A model generated the notes under the pieces. It had not been told where the DNA came from, did not search any database, and saw only the letters and a program-made list of their open reading frames with translations. From positions 252,138-316,137 of the forward strand of contig NZ_HE610717.1 of NCBI RefSeq assembly GCF_000321025.1: 64,000 bases of DNA, read 5' to 3'. A program made the position numbers and the translations under genes. Positions 8,174 through 18,199 of the stretch are shown in pieces; the stretch's first letter is position 1, and the number at the start of each line of letters is the position of its first letter. The stretch comes from Peptoniphilus senegalensis JC140. Its GTDB lineage: Bacteria > Bacillota > Clostridia > Tissierellales > Peptoniphilaceae.

Positions 8174-9420
8174 TTGAATAGTTTTTTAAAAAAAATAAAT
8201 TTTTTAAGAGAAGATTAATTGCTCTTATTATTTTATTAATACTAATAATGTTTTTTGCAAGATTAATAAAAGGCAATCGTGTAAGTAATTATAAAACGAT
8301 TTTTCCAACTTTAACTACTTTTGAAAAAGACATTGATACAAAGATATATAATTTATTTGATGAAAAAGCTTACTTTGCTAAAGGCGATGGAATAGTTGTA
8401 TTTCATGCTAGTGAAGGTCAAAAAGTTCCAGTTGGATATGAAGTTGCCAGCTTGAATTTAATGGAAGATGTGTCTTCTTTAAAAGATGAGTTAATAAAAA
8501 TAAAAACTGCAATAAAAATAAAAAAGGGTATTGAAACTACTGAAAAAGAAAATACCTTAAGTTTTACAAAAAATCTTCAAGAGCAAATAAAAAATAAAAA
8601 TTATTCCGGGGTTTATTTTGATATTAATTCTTCTGAAGAAGTTTCACAAGAAAACATTAATGAAGCTGAATTAAAAGAATATCTAGAATTATCAGCAGAT
8701 GCTCTTATGCTTAAAGAAAAGGACTTGGAAGAAAAAATTTCTAAATTTAATTTTTCATATCTTGCAGAATTTAGTGGTATAGTTACTTATAAAATAGATG
8801 GCAATGAAGATTATTTCAAAATTGATAATCTAGACAAGTTTACTTATAAATATCTTAATAAAAGTTATAATTTTAAGAGTTTGGAAATGGAGACTAATGT
8901 AAAAAATGGCGATCCACTTTTTAAAATAGTAAATAATTTAACTTGGAAAGTTGCTTGTAGTATAGGTAATGTATCTCAAATCTCAAATTACAATGTTGGT
9001 GATTCTGTAAAAATTCAAATACCAGAGATTGATGATATGTATGGTGTAGTTGAAAAAATTAATAAAGACAATAACCATGGTGTTATTATTGTTAAGTTTG
9101 ACAGATATTTTGAAAATATGTATTCCAATAGAATTCATGATGGTAAAATTATTGTAAATAAGACCAAGGGTTTTGAAATACCAAAGTCAACTTTAATAGA
9201 TAGAGATAATCTAACTGGAGTTTATGTTCAAGAAATAAAGGGTCTTGTAAAATTTGTTCCTGTTGAGATAGTTAGCGAAAGTAGTGACCATGTCTTTATA
9301 AATAAGGGAAACAAGCAATCTGTTATTAGTATTGGCGATAAAAGTTATAAAACTGTAACAGTTAATGATGCAATTGTAATAAATCCAAAAACTGTAGATG
9401 AGTCAAGGATATTAAATTGA
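8174..9420 (+). CDS. HlyD-family membrane-fusion-like protein (5' end out of frame by one base)
   Basis: From the ATG at 8248 the frame is open to 9420 (390 residues), but that ATG lies inside a membrane helix and has no Shine-Dalgarno. A better start is TTG at 8174 behind AGGTGG, with the same spacing as the next gene. From that TTG the frame reaches a stop at 8216. One extra A in the 8-A run (8188-8195) joins it to the main frame and restores a basic N-terminus plus the complete helix. The body has a biotinyl/lipoyl-like segment (GDGIVVFHASEGQKVPVGY), a coiled-coil hairpin and a C-terminal beta domain, as in clostridial HlyD-like proteins beside yggS-sepF. A sequence error or an A-tract slip explains the break; function is unknown, possibly linked to division. 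Confidence 0.7.
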
Positions 9421-9429
9421 GGTGGTATT

Positions 9430-10140
9430 TTGAATTTAGAAGACAATTTAAAGAAACTTTATGAAGATATTGAAATTGCAAAGAGTAATTCTAATTTTAA
9501 AAGAGATGTCAAACTAATAGCGGTATCAAAGACACATCCAGTTGAGATGATTAAGGAATTTAATAAACTTGGAGTCATGGATTTTGGTGAAAATAAAGTC
9601 CAAGAACTTGTTTCAAAAATAGAAGATAAAGAAATTGGAGAAAAATTAAAAAATAATAAAATAAATTTTCATTTAATTGGAAATTTACAGACTAATAAAG
9701 TAAAATATATTTATGACAAAGTAGAATTAATTCAGTCTTTAGACAGAATAAAATTAGCTAAAGAAATTAATAAAAGAGCAGCTAAAGATGACATAAAAGT
9801 AAATTGTCTCGTGCAAATAAATATTGGCAATGAAGATACCAAGTCGGGAATAGAATATAAAGACACTGAAAATTTTATCTATGAACTTTTAGATTATGAA
9901 AGTATTAATATAAAGGGTCTTATGGCTATTGCTCCAAATAGTCCTGATGAAGCTTTGCTAAGAAAATTATTTGAAAAAATGAATATAATGTTTGAAAATA
10001 TTGCATCTAAAAATTATGAAAGAGTTGAGATGAAATATTTGTCAATGGGTATGAGCCATGATTTTAAATTGGCGATAGAGGAAGGCTCTAATATGATAAG
10101 AGTTGGTTCTAAATTATTTGGAAATAGAAATTATAATTAG
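9430..10140 (+). CDS. PLP homeostasis protein YggS/YlmE
   Basis: A 236-residue PLPBP-family protein: a fold-type III PLP-binding barrel without known enzymatic activity that buffers pyridoxal phosphate and amino/keto acid levels. The PLP lysine lies in LIAVSKTHP (about residue 35). FGENKVQE, FHLIGNLQTNKVKY, and the C-terminal LSMGMSHDF and IRVGSKLFG are the family landmarks. It starts at TTG behind GAGGTGG. It corresponds to ylmE in the sepF cluster of Bacillus and lies 9 bases before sepF. Confidence 0.94.
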   Translation: MNLEDNLKKLYEDIEIAKSNSNFKRDVKLIAVSKTHPVEMIKEFNKLGVMDFGENKVQELVSKIEDKEIGEKLKNNKINFHLIGNLQTNKVKYIYDKVELIQSLDRIKLAKEINKRAAKDDIKVNCLVQINIGNEDTKSGIEYKDTENFIYELLDYESINIKGLMAIAPNSPDEALLRKLFEKMNIMFENIASKNYERVEMKYLSMGMSHDFKLAIEEGSNMIRVGSKLFGNRNYN

Positions 10141-10149
10141 GAGGATATT

Positions 10150-10599
10150 ATGGCAGAAAAAACTATGGACAAACTAAAGAAAATCTTTGGTTTTGCAGAT
10201 GAATATGAATATGAGGATTTCGACGATGAATTCGAAAATGATGTAAAGGAAACTGAGGCTGTAGAAGCTACTTATAGCCCAAAGAGTGTGACTCACACTA
10301 AAGCTAAACCAAGAGTTTCAACAAGCAATATGGTAATTACAGTTCATGAACCACTTTCTTATGACGAATCACCACTTATTGTAGATGATTTGAGAGATTT
10401 TAAGGCTGTAGTTCTTAATTTTGAACAACTTGATGTTGATGTTAAGAGACAAATTTTTGATTTCGTAAGTGGTGCTCTTTATGCACTTGATGGAAAAATG
10501 CAAAAAGTTAATAAGGACATCTTTATTTTAGCACCAAATAATGTTGAAATTGATGGTCTAAAAGAGCAACTAAAAAATAACGGAATGTTTCCTTGGTAA
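10150..10599 (+). CDS. sepF: Cell division protein SepF
   Basis: SepF is a peripheral membrane protein that tethers and aligns FtsZ filaments at the septum. The 149-residue protein has the N-terminal amphipathic membrane-binding helix (MDKLKKIFGFADE), an acidic linker, and the C-terminal dimerising core with ESPLIVDDLRDFKAVVLNF and RQIFDFVSGALYAL. Length is normal. AGGAGG precedes the ATG. It is followed by ylmH with a 7-base overlap; ylmG, usually between them, is absent. Confidence 0.95.
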   Translation: MAEKTMDKLKKIFGFADEYEYEDFDDEFENDVKETEAVEATYSPKSVTHTKAKPRVSTSNMVITVHEPLSYDESPLIVDDLRDFKAVVLNFEQLDVDVKRQIFDFVSGALYALDGKMQKVNKDIFILAPNNVEIDGLKEQLKNNGMFPW

Positions 10600-11375
10600 A
10601 ATTAAACAAAATAGATTTAATTAATCATATTACTAGAGTTGAGGAAAGGACTACTATTAGGAAAGTTATTGACAAGATTGAATCTGTAATGAACACTCAT
10701 ATTGCCGCATCCACAGATTTTTTAAATCCTCATGAGATTAATTTATCTATTTCCATTTTAAATAGGTTTAAAGAAGAAATCTCCTATGAAATTAATGGGG
10801 GATATTACGACAGTGAATCCTGCATCATATATATTTATCCTAGTTATAAATATGAAAATGATGCAGATGATATTGTCCTTTTTAAATTTGAATCTAATGA
10901 AACAATTAAACATGGCGATGTACTTGGATCTATTTTGGGTCTGAGTATTGACAGACGAAAAATAGGTGATATTTTAATTGGAGAAAAATACACTTATTTT
11001 TTTGTTAAAAGAGAAATTGCAAATTTTTTAGAGATTAATCTAACAAAAATTTCTAAATATAATATAATTATTAGTCGTGAAGATAAAAATATTGACTTTC
11101 CAAAAAAGGAATATGATTATAAAAAAATCATTGTTTCTTCTTTTAGATTGGATAATTTAATTTCCAAAGTTTTTAATATTTCTAGGTCTAAGGTAAAAAA
11201 GATGATAGATGGAGAACAAGTAAAAGTTAATTTTTCTATAGAAACTCGTTCTCATTTTGAACTTGAATCTGGAGATTTAGTTTCTCTAAGAAAGTATGGA
11301 AGATTTAGAATTTATGAAGTAGAGGGAAATACCAAAAAAGGAAATTTTGTCATCCTAGTTAGACTAAACAAATGA
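10593..11375 (+). CDS. S4-domain RNA-binding protein YlmH
   Basis: A 260-residue YlmH-type protein. The first two thirds are the YlmH-specific region, including GDVLGSILGLSIDRRKIGDI (about residues 108-127). The C-terminal S4 RNA-binding domain spans about residues 182-250, with FRLDNLISKVFNISRSKVK. YlmH binds ribosomal 50S-tRNA complexes during quality control in Bacillus and is traditionally grouped with division genes because of its position. The likely start is TTG at 10593 overlapping the sepF stop; the Shine-Dalgarno is weak, so translation may depend on sepF. Confidence 0.9.
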   Translation: MVKLNKIDLINHITRVEERTTIRKVIDKIESVMNTHIAASTDFLNPHEINLSISILNRFKEEISYEINGGYYDSESCIIYIYPSYKYENDADDIVLFKFESNETIKHGDVLGSILGLSIDRRKIGDILIGEKYTYFFVKREIANFLEINLTKISKYNIIISREDKNIDFPKKEYDYKKIIVSSFRLDNLISKVFNISRSKVKKMIDGEQVKVNFSIETRSHFELESGDLVSLRKYGRFRIYEVEGNTKKGNFVILVRLNK

Positions 11376-11384
11376 GGAGATATT

Positions 11385-11840
11385 ATGTTTGTTGCTATTT
11401 TTAGCATTATTTTAATTATTATTGATCAGTTTACAAAATATTTGGTGGTTACAAATATAGCAAATGAAAATCCCATTGTATTAATTGATGGATTTTTGAG
11501 ACTATATTATATAGAAAATAGAGGAGCGGCCTTTGGTATTTTACAAGGGTTTAGAACATTTTTCGCAATAATAACGGTTGTTGTTTTATTAGTTTTAATT
11601 ATTTTTCTAATCAAAAACTACAATAAGCTTCCCTTTATATATCTTTTTAGTTTCAGTCTTCTTATTGGTGGAACTATTGGAAATTTCATCGATAGAGTTA
11701 GACTACATTATGTTGTCGACTTTATTAGTATGAAATTTTTCGGTCATGATTTTGCAATTTTTAATTTTGCTGATGTTTTTATTGTACTTGGAACAGTTTT
11801 AATCTCTATTGGAATACTTTTACATGACAATAAAAGGTGA
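11385..11840 (+). CDS. lspA: Lipoprotein signal peptidase (SPase II)
   Basis: LspA is the membrane aspartyl protease that removes signal peptides from lipoproteins after diacylglyceryl addition. The 151-residue protein has four membrane helices. Catalytic aspartates lie in GNFIDRVR (about residue 105) and in NFADVFI (about residue 129). The other family motifs are IDQFTKY near residue 13 and ENRGAAFGI near residue 46. GAGGAG precedes the ATG. It is followed by rluD, the usual partner in Firmicutes. A likely client in the window is the lipoprotein gene near 61.3 kb. Confidence 0.97.
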   Translation: MFVAIFSIILIIIDQFTKYLVVTNIANENPIVLIDGFLRLYYIENRGAAFGILQGFRTFFAIITVVVLLVLIIFLIKNYNKLPFIYLFSFSLLIGGTIGNFIDRVRLHYVVDFISMKFFGHDFAIFNFADVFIVLGTVLISIGILLHDNKR

Positions 11841-11843
11841 TTT

Positions 11844-12746
11844 ATGTACAAAGATATTTTTGTAGTAAACTCTTTTGATGTGGGTTTGCGTCTTGATAAA
11901 TTTTTGGAGGATAAACTTGAAATAAATAGGTCACAAATAAAAAAGCATATTGAATCTGGAGATATTCTATTAAATAATAAGATTGTAAAAGCAGGATATA
12001 GTTTAAAGAAAGACGATACAGTTACAGTTTCTTATGAAGATGAAGAAAAGCTTCTTCCAGAAAAGATAGATTTTGACATACTTTATGAAGATGATTATTT
12101 TACTGTAATTTCTAAACCACAAGACTTAGTAGTTCACCCAGGAGCAGGAAATAAAAGTGGAACACTTGTAAATGGGTTGCTATATAAATTTAAAAGTCTT
12201 TCTAATCCAATAGATGAAGATAGACCTGGAATAGTACATAGACTTGATAAGGATACATCTGGTCTTATGATTATTGCAAAAAAAGACGAATCCTATTATA
12301 AGCTTATAGATATGTTTAAAAATCGTGAAATTGAAAAGCACTATTTGGCAATTGTTCATGGAAATATCTATGAAGATTTTGATGTTGAAGCTCCAATTGG
12401 GAGAGACCCAAATAACAGGATAAAAATGAAAGTAATCGAAGAGAATTCTAAATATGCTTCTACGAGTTTCCATGTTTTAAAAAACTTTGATAAATTTACT
12501 CTCTTAGATGTTCTTTTACATACGGGCAGAACTCATCAAATAAGAGTGCATTTGTCTTATGTAAATCATCCAGTGGTTGGTGATGAAACTTACGGAATAA
12601 AAAACAAATATAAGATAAACAAGCAACTTTTGCACGCCTATAAACTTAAATTTATTCATCCAATAACTGGAGAAAAACTTGAAATTATAGATGATTTTCC
12701 ACAAAGATTTAAGGATTTTATGGAAATTTTCAATGAGGAGAATTGA
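11844..12746 (+). CDS. rluD: RluD-family 23S rRNA pseudouridine synthase
   Basis: A 300-residue pseudouridine synthase of the RluA/RluD family (YlyB in Bacillus). An N-terminal S4 domain covers about residues 10-70. The catalytic domain carries the aspartate motif HRLDKDTSGLMI (about residues 132-143), then LHTGRTHQIRVHL. The RluD class modifies helix 69 of 23S rRNA; exact specificity is not readable from sequence. It starts 3 bases after lspA behind AAGGTGA, which contains the lspA stop. Confidence 0.92.
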   Translation: MYKDIFVVNSFDVGLRLDKFLEDKLEINRSQIKKHIESGDILLNNKIVKAGYSLKKDDTVTVSYEDEEKLLPEKIDFDILYEDDYFTVISKPQDLVVHPGAGNKSGTLVNGLLYKFKSLSNPIDEDRPGIVHRLDKDTSGLMIIAKKDESYYKLIDMFKNREIEKHYLAIVHGNIYEDFDVEAPIGRDPNNRIKMKVIEENSKYASTSFHVLKNFDKFTLLDVLLHTGRTHQIRVHLSYVNHPVVGDETYGIKNKYKINKQLLHAYKLKFIHPITGEKLEIIDDFPQRFKDFMEIFNEEN

Positions 12747-12747
12747 T

Positions 12748-14124
12748 TTGAATAAGTATGATGTAATAATAGTTGGAGCAGGTGCAAGTGGTGTATTTGC
12801 TTCTTATGAATTTAAAAAAATAGATTCTGATTTAAAAGTTTTAGTAATAGAAAAGGGCAATTCAATTTACAAAAGACAATGTCCTATTAAAACTGGGCAA
12901 GTAGAAAATTGCATTGGCTGCAAACCTTGCAATATTATGAATGGATATGGTGGTGCAGGTACTTTATCTGACGGGAAATATAATATCACTACAAATTTTG
13001 GTGGACAGATGCATGATTATTTAGGGAAGGATGATTCTATCGAACTGATGGAATATGTTGACTCTGTCCTTTGCAAATTTGATGGCGGAAACTCAAAACT
13101 TTATGAAACGACATCATCAAATTTAAAAACTCTTGCCTTAAAACATGACCTCCACTTGCTTGATGCTAAGGTTAGGCATTTTGGTACTGACAGAAATGTA
13201 AAAATCCTAGAAAAAATATATGAGTGGACAAAAGATAAGGTAGATATGATTTTTAACACGACAATAGTTGATGTGGAAAAAAATGAAGACTTTAAACTTA
13301 CTACTGACAAAGGAGAAACTTTTTATTGTGACAAATTAGTTCTTGCATCTGGACGAAGTGGTTCTAAATGGATTTCTCAAATTTGTAAAAAGTTTAATAT
13401 AAATTTATTCTCTAATCAAGTTGATATAGGTGTTAGAGTTGAGCTTCCTGCAGAAGTATTTAAACACATCACTGATGCCGTATATGAGTCAAAAATAGTT
13501 TATCAAACTAAGGCTTATAATGACCTTGTAAGGACTTTTTGTATGAATCCATATGGACAAGTAGTAGCTGAAAATACAAATGGAATTATAACCGTAAATG
13601 GTCATTCTTACGCAGACCCCAAACTTCAATCTAATAATACAAATTTTGCACTTTTAGTTAGCAATACTTTCACAGAGCCTTTCAAAGATTCCAATGAGTA
13701 TGGGGAGTCAATAGCAAAGCTTAGTAATATGCTTGGTGGTGGAGTTCTTCTACAAAGATTTGGTGATCTTGTTAAAGGCAGAAGATCTGACAAGAGAAGA
13801 ATGCTTAAATGCTTTACAGAACCAACTTTAAAGGCAACTCCAGGAGATTTGTCCCTTGTTATTCCAAAGAGACAACTTGACTCTATTATAGAAATGATTT
13901 ATGCTCTTGATAAAATTGCACCTGGTACGGCAAATGATGACACGCTTTTATATGGCGTCGAAGTTAAGTTTTATAATTCAAGAGTTGAAACTGATTCAAA
14001 CTTTGAAACTTCGGTTGATGGTCTTTTTGTAGTTGGAGATGGTGGAGGTGCTACTCATTCACTTTCACAAGCATCTGCCTGCGGAGTATATGTTGCTAGA
14101 TATTTGAATAGTATTATGTCATGA
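12748..14124 (+). CDS. FAD-dependent oxidoreductase with N-terminal cysteine cluster
   Basis: A 458-residue flavoprotein of the NAD(P)/FAD-dependent oxidoreductase superfamily. The dinucleotide-binding motif GAGASGV lies near residue 11 and the C-terminal FAD motif VVGDGGGATHSLSQASACG near residue 430. Between residues 45 and 62 four cysteines follow C-x9-C-x2-C-x2-C, suggesting an Fe-S or redox-active site. TTG at 12748 is the likely start because GAGGAG sits 7 bases before it; an in-frame ATG at 12733 lies within rluD. Substrate is unknown. It ends at a strong terminator, closing the der operon. Confidence 0.8.
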   Translation: MNKYDVIIVGAGASGVFASYEFKKIDSDLKVLVIEKGNSIYKRQCPIKTGQVENCIGCKPCNIMNGYGGAGTLSDGKYNITTNFGGQMHDYLGKDDSIELMEYVDSVLCKFDGGNSKLYETTSSNLKTLALKHDLHLLDAKVRHFGTDRNVKILEKIYEWTKDKVDMIFNTTIVDVEKNEDFKLTTDKGETFYCDKLVLASGRSGSKWISQICKKFNINLFSNQVDIGVRVELPAEVFKHITDAVYESKIVYQTKAYNDLVRTFCMNPYGQVVAENTNGIITVNGHSYADPKLQSNNTNFALLVSNTFTEPFKDSNEYGESIAKLSNMLGGGVLLQRFGDLVKGRRSDKRRMLKCFTEPTLKATPGDLSLVIPKRQLDSIIEMIYALDKIAPGTANDDTLLYGVEVKFYNSRVETDSNFETSVDGLFVVGDGGGATHSLSQASACGVYVARYLNSIMS

Positions 14125-14149
14125 GAGTATGTATATGCATACTCTTTTC
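14124..14149 (+). terminator. Intrinsic terminator after the flavoprotein gene
   Basis: An 8-bp stem AGAGTATG/CATACTCT with loop TATATG, followed directly by TTTT. It starts at the last base of the flavoprotein stop codon. Confidence 0.8.
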
Positions 14150-14179
14150 TTGATAAATAGCCTATTTTTCAGTTATAAT
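14150..14179 (+). promoter_or_regulatory. Putative promoter of the miaB-mutS-mutL-miaA operon
   Basis: TTGATA, an 18-base spacer and TATAAT lie between the preceding terminator and the miaB start at 14205. ATGAGGA provides the Shine-Dalgarno after it. Confidence 0.65.
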
Positions 14180-14204
14180 ATATAGATACGAAATGAGGAT
14201 GTAA

Positions 14205-15602
14205 ATGGATAATAAAGAATTAATTAATGATATAAATAATAATGTAAATGAATACATTAGAAATATAAAAGAAAATATTTATAAAAAGAGAGCCCTTGTA
14301 ATTACTCATGGTTGCCAAATGAATGAACACGATTCTGAAAAAATAACTTGGCTCCTTGAAAAAATGGGATACTCTTTTGTAAATGAAATTGATGAAGCTA
14401 CTTTAGTTATTTTAAACACCTGCTCAGTAAGACATTCCGCTGAAGATAAAGTCTATGGTCAACTTGGAAATTTAAAAAATTTAAAGTCAAAGAAAAAAGA
14501 TATTAAGGTTGCAGTATGCGGTTGCATGATGCAAAGAGAAGAATCAAGAAATTATGTTATCGAAAAATTTCCAAATGTGGATATTATCTTTGGAACAAAT
14601 AATATTTGGAAGTTGCCAGAGCTTTTATCTCTTTCTTTTGATGGTAAAAAGTTGGCTATTGACATAGAGGAAAATCCACTCAGCATTGATAATACTCTTG
14701 GTGCAAATAGACTCTACAATTTTAAATCTTATGTTAATATTATGTATGGTTGCAATAATTTTTGTTCCTATTGCATAGTTCCTTACACAAGGGGAAGAGA
14801 AACAAGCAGAAGACCTCTTGAAATTATTAGAGAAATTGAAGAGCTTGCAAAAAATGGTACTAAGGAAGTAACTTTACTTGGTCAAAATGTAAACTCTTAT
14901 GGAAAAACTTTTGACGATAAGTTTTCTTTTGCAAATCTTCTTGAAGAAATCAATGATATAAAGGGAATTGAGAGAATAAGATTTATGACTTCTCATCCAA
15001 AGGATATTTCTGATGAATTAATTTATTCTTTCAAAAACTTAGATAAGCTTTGCAATTTTTTGCATCTACCAGTACAAGCTGGTTCATCAAAAGTTCTTAA
15101 AATGATGAATAGAAAATATACAAAGGAAGATTATCTAAGAAAGATAGACAAAGTAAAAAGCGTCAATCCAAATATTGCCTTATCAACAGACATTATGGTT
15201 GGGTTCCCCGGAGAAAGCGAAGAAGACTTTCTCGACACTTTGGATTTAGTAAAAAAAGTTGAATATGACACTGCCTTTACATTTATATATTCAATAAGAG
15301 AAAATACTCCTGCAGCAAAAATGGAGCAAGTTCCTGATAAAGTTAAACATGAGAGATTCGAGAGACTTTTGGACATTTTATATCCGATACAGGAAAGAAA
15401 AAATAAAGCCTTTATTGGTAGAGATGTATATGTATTAGTTGAAGATTTCTCAAAAAAAGACGACACTAATGTAAGTGGAAGAACTGACGAATTTAAACTA
15501 ATAAATTTTAAGGGTAACAAAAATGATATTGGAAAAATTTTAAAAGTGAATGTAACAGATGCGAATAGTTTTTCTCTAGTAGGTGAAAAAGTTGAATCGT
15601 GA
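14205..15602 (+). CDS. miaB: tRNA-i6A37 methylthiotransferase MiaB
   Basis: MiaB is a radical-SAM enzyme that converts i6A37 to ms2i6A37 in tRNAs reading UNN codons. The 465-residue protein has the UPF0004 domain with three cysteines (HGCQMN, NTCSVRH, CGCMMQ). The radical-SAM CxxxCxxC follows in [20 protein letters not shown] (about residues 180-199), and a C-terminal TRAM domain ends the protein. It acts on the product of miaA, the last repair/modification gene of this operon. The last 11 bases overlap the mutS start. Confidence 0.97.
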   Translation: MDNKELINDINNNVNEYIRNIKENIYKKRALVITHGCQMNEHDSEKITWLLEKMGYSFVNEIDEATLVILNTCSVRHSAEDKVYGQLGNLKNLKSKKKDIKVAVCGCMMQREESRNYVIEKFPNVDIIFGTNNIWKLPELLSLSFDGKKLAIDIEENPLSIDNTLGANRLYNFKSYVNIMYGCNNFCSYCIVPYTRGRETSRRPLEIIREIEELAKNGTKEVTLLGQNVNSYGKTFDDKFSFANLLEEINDIKGIERIRFMTSHPKDISDELIYSFKNLDKLCNFLHLPVQAGSSKVLKMMNRKYTKEDYLRKIDKVKSVNPNIALSTDIMVGFPGESEEDFLDTLDLVKKVEYDTAFTFIYSIRENTPAAKMEQVPDKVKHERFERLLDILYPIQERKNKAFIGRDVYVLVEDFSKKDDTNVSGRTDEFKLINFKGNKNDIGKILKVNVTDANSFSLVGEKVES

Positions 15603-18199
15603 AAAATTAACCCCAATGATGCAGCAATATCTTGCTGTAAAGGATGAAAATCCTGATGCAATTTTATTTTTTAGACTTGGAGATTTTTATGAAATGTTCT
15701 TTGATGATGCACTTCTTGCATCAAGGGAACTTGAAATAACTCTTACAAAAAGAGATGCAGGGCTTGAAGAAAAGGCTCCGATGTGTGGTGTTCCATATCA
15801 TGTGGCATCGGGCTATATTTCAAAGTTGATAAATAAAGGATATAAAGTAGCAATTTGTGACCAAGTTGAAGACCCAAAACTTGCAAAAGGAATTGTAAAA
15901 AGAGAAATTACACAAATTATTACTCCAGGTACTTTTACTGATACAGAATATTTGAAAAGTGATTTGAACAATTATCTACTTTCCATTTTTATTCATGGAT
16001 ATTCATTAAATTTAACTTATTCAGATTATTCAACGGGAGAAATTTATTTTACAGAAAAAACTTTTTTGTCAAAGTCTGAATTGTATAATTTCTTACGAGA
16101 TGAAATCGACAGAATTAGTCCCAATGAAATTTTATTAAATGATGAAGTTACTCCAAAATTTAAAGAAAAAATAAAAAAAATAATATTTTTGTGAATCCCT
16201 ATTCTACAGAAAATTTAAAGGAAATTAATTTATTTAAAGATCTTGGAGAATATTTTAGTAAAAATTTTAAAGATAATTTAAAAAATTTCTTGTCAACAAA
16301 TAATATTTCTGACTACACATCACTAAAAAAATTTTACAATATTTGGTAATTACTCAAAAAATAAATTTAAAACATATAAATGACATTAAAGTTTATAATA
16401 ATTTTGATTATTTAATCTTGGATGAAAGCTCAAAGAGAACTTTAGAAGTTATAAAAGGACTTAATACTTTTACAAAAAAAGGCTCTTTATTAGATGTATT
16501 AGACAAGTGCAGTACATCTATGGGTTCTCGAAAGTTAAAAAAATGGGTGGAAAGTCCTTTAGTAAATCTAAAAAAAATAATAGAGAGACAAAACTTAATT
16601 GAAGTTTTTACAAAAGATTTGCTTCTTCAAGACAAGTTAGAAAAAATCTTAAAGGAAGTCTATGACATTGAAAGGCTTGTAGTAAAAATCTCTAATGGAA
16701 GTGTAAATCCTCGTGAGGTTTATTCTTTAAAAAATACAATTATAAAATCAAAAAAAATAAAAGAAATTTTAGAAAATTATAATAATGAACATTTTAATTC
16801 TTTGGCAAAGGAATTTATAGATTTAAAAGATATTTATGAAAGAATAGATGAAATTTTAATTGAAAATCCTCCAGTTATTATTGAAGAAAATAGAATAATT
16901 AAAGAAGGTTATTCTGAGGACTTAGATGATTTATTTAAAATTGCAACTGAAGGAAAGAATTGGTTACTTGATTTTGAAAATAAAGAGAGAGAAAGAACAG
17001 GAATAAAAAAATTAAAAGTTAAGCACAATAAAATTCTCGGATATTTTATTGAAGTTACTAAATCATTTTTAGATGAAGTGCCAGATGATTATATCAGAAA
17101 GCAAACTTTAGTAGGTTCTGAGAGGTTTTTTTCTGTTGAATTAAAAGATATGGAGGGAAAGCTTCTTGGTTCTAAGGAAAGAGCTTTAACATTACAAGCA
17201 GAAATATACAATAGTTTAAAGGACTTTATTGCAAGTGAAATTTATAGGATACAAATTTTAGCTGATAAGCTTTCAAATTTAGATTCACTATTGTCTCTTG
17301 CTAAGGTTTCAAATTTGAACAATTATGTAAGACCAAAATTTAATGAAGAAGGCTTTATCGAAATAAAAAATGGAAGACATCCTATTGTAGAAACTTATAT
17401 GAATGATGAGTTTTTTGTACCTAATGATACTTACATTGACATAAAAAATCACATGATTCACGTGATTACTGGTCCTAATATGGCAGGTAAATCTACATAT
17501 ATGAGACAAGTTGCCCTTATAACTATTATGGCTCATATAGGATCATTCGTACCTTGTGACAGTGCTGATATTTCTCTTGTAGATAGAATTTTTACAAGGA
17601 TTGGTGCAAGTGACAATTTGTCAAAGGGTCAATCTACTTTTATGGTTGAAATGCAAGAAGTTGCAGATATTATTGACAACGCAACTCCAAATTCTCTTTT
17701 GATTTTAGATGAAGTTGGCAGGGGTACTAGCACCTTTGATGGACTTGCTATTGCAAATGCAATAATCGAATATATTGCTGAAAATATAAAGGCAAAGACT
17801 CTTTTTGCCACACATTATCATGAACTTGTGCACCTTGAAGAAAAATACGATTCTATAGAAAATTTAACTATAGCAGTTGATAGACAAGATGACGAAATAA
17901 TTTTTCTAAGAAAAATAATTAAAGGTTTTACAAACAACTCTTATGGTATTGATGTTGCAAAATTAGCTGGTATAGATGATAAGGTTATTAATAGGGCAAA
18001 AGAAGTTTTATATGTAATCGAAAAAGAAAATCAAGACATAAGCATAGACTTAAATAAGGAATATATTAGAGATGAAAATAACAATCCTGAAATAATGAAC
18101 TTTATTAATAAGTTAAAGGAGATTAATATTCTTGAAATTAGTCCTATGGAAGCTTTTAATTTGTTAAATGAAATTGTAAATAAATCTAAGGAGTTATAA
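15592..18199 (+). pseudogene. mutS: DNA mismatch repair protein MutS, broken by two frameshifts
   Basis: MutS recognises mismatches and small loops. Three reading frames in succession encode one MutS of about 869 residues, a normal length. Frame 1 (15592-16190) has the mismatch-wedge motif [10 protein letters not shown]. The second frame (16191-16340) continues with [12 protein letters not shown]. The third (16343-18199) carries the clamp and the ATPase motifs GPNMAGKSTYMRQ, DEVGRGTSTFDG and THYHEL. Each junction is repaired by adding one base: at the T5 run 16186-16190, and near 16337-16344 where AATATTTGG should read AATTATTTGG. The TTG at 15592 behind AGGTG is the likely start. As read, the gene cannot make full MutS; sequence error is the main alternative. 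Confidence 0.85.

Noticed and set aside
8188-8215. Programmed -1 frameshift in the HlyD-like gene
   Set aside because: The heptamer is in phase, but no downstream stem or pseudoknot is evident and it is only a few codons from the start. A one-base length difference in the A-run is simpler; kept as an alternative only.
16191-16342. Open stretch between the two MutS parts as a separate small gene
   Set aside because: No ribosome site, and its translation fits MutS as a direct continuation on both sides.
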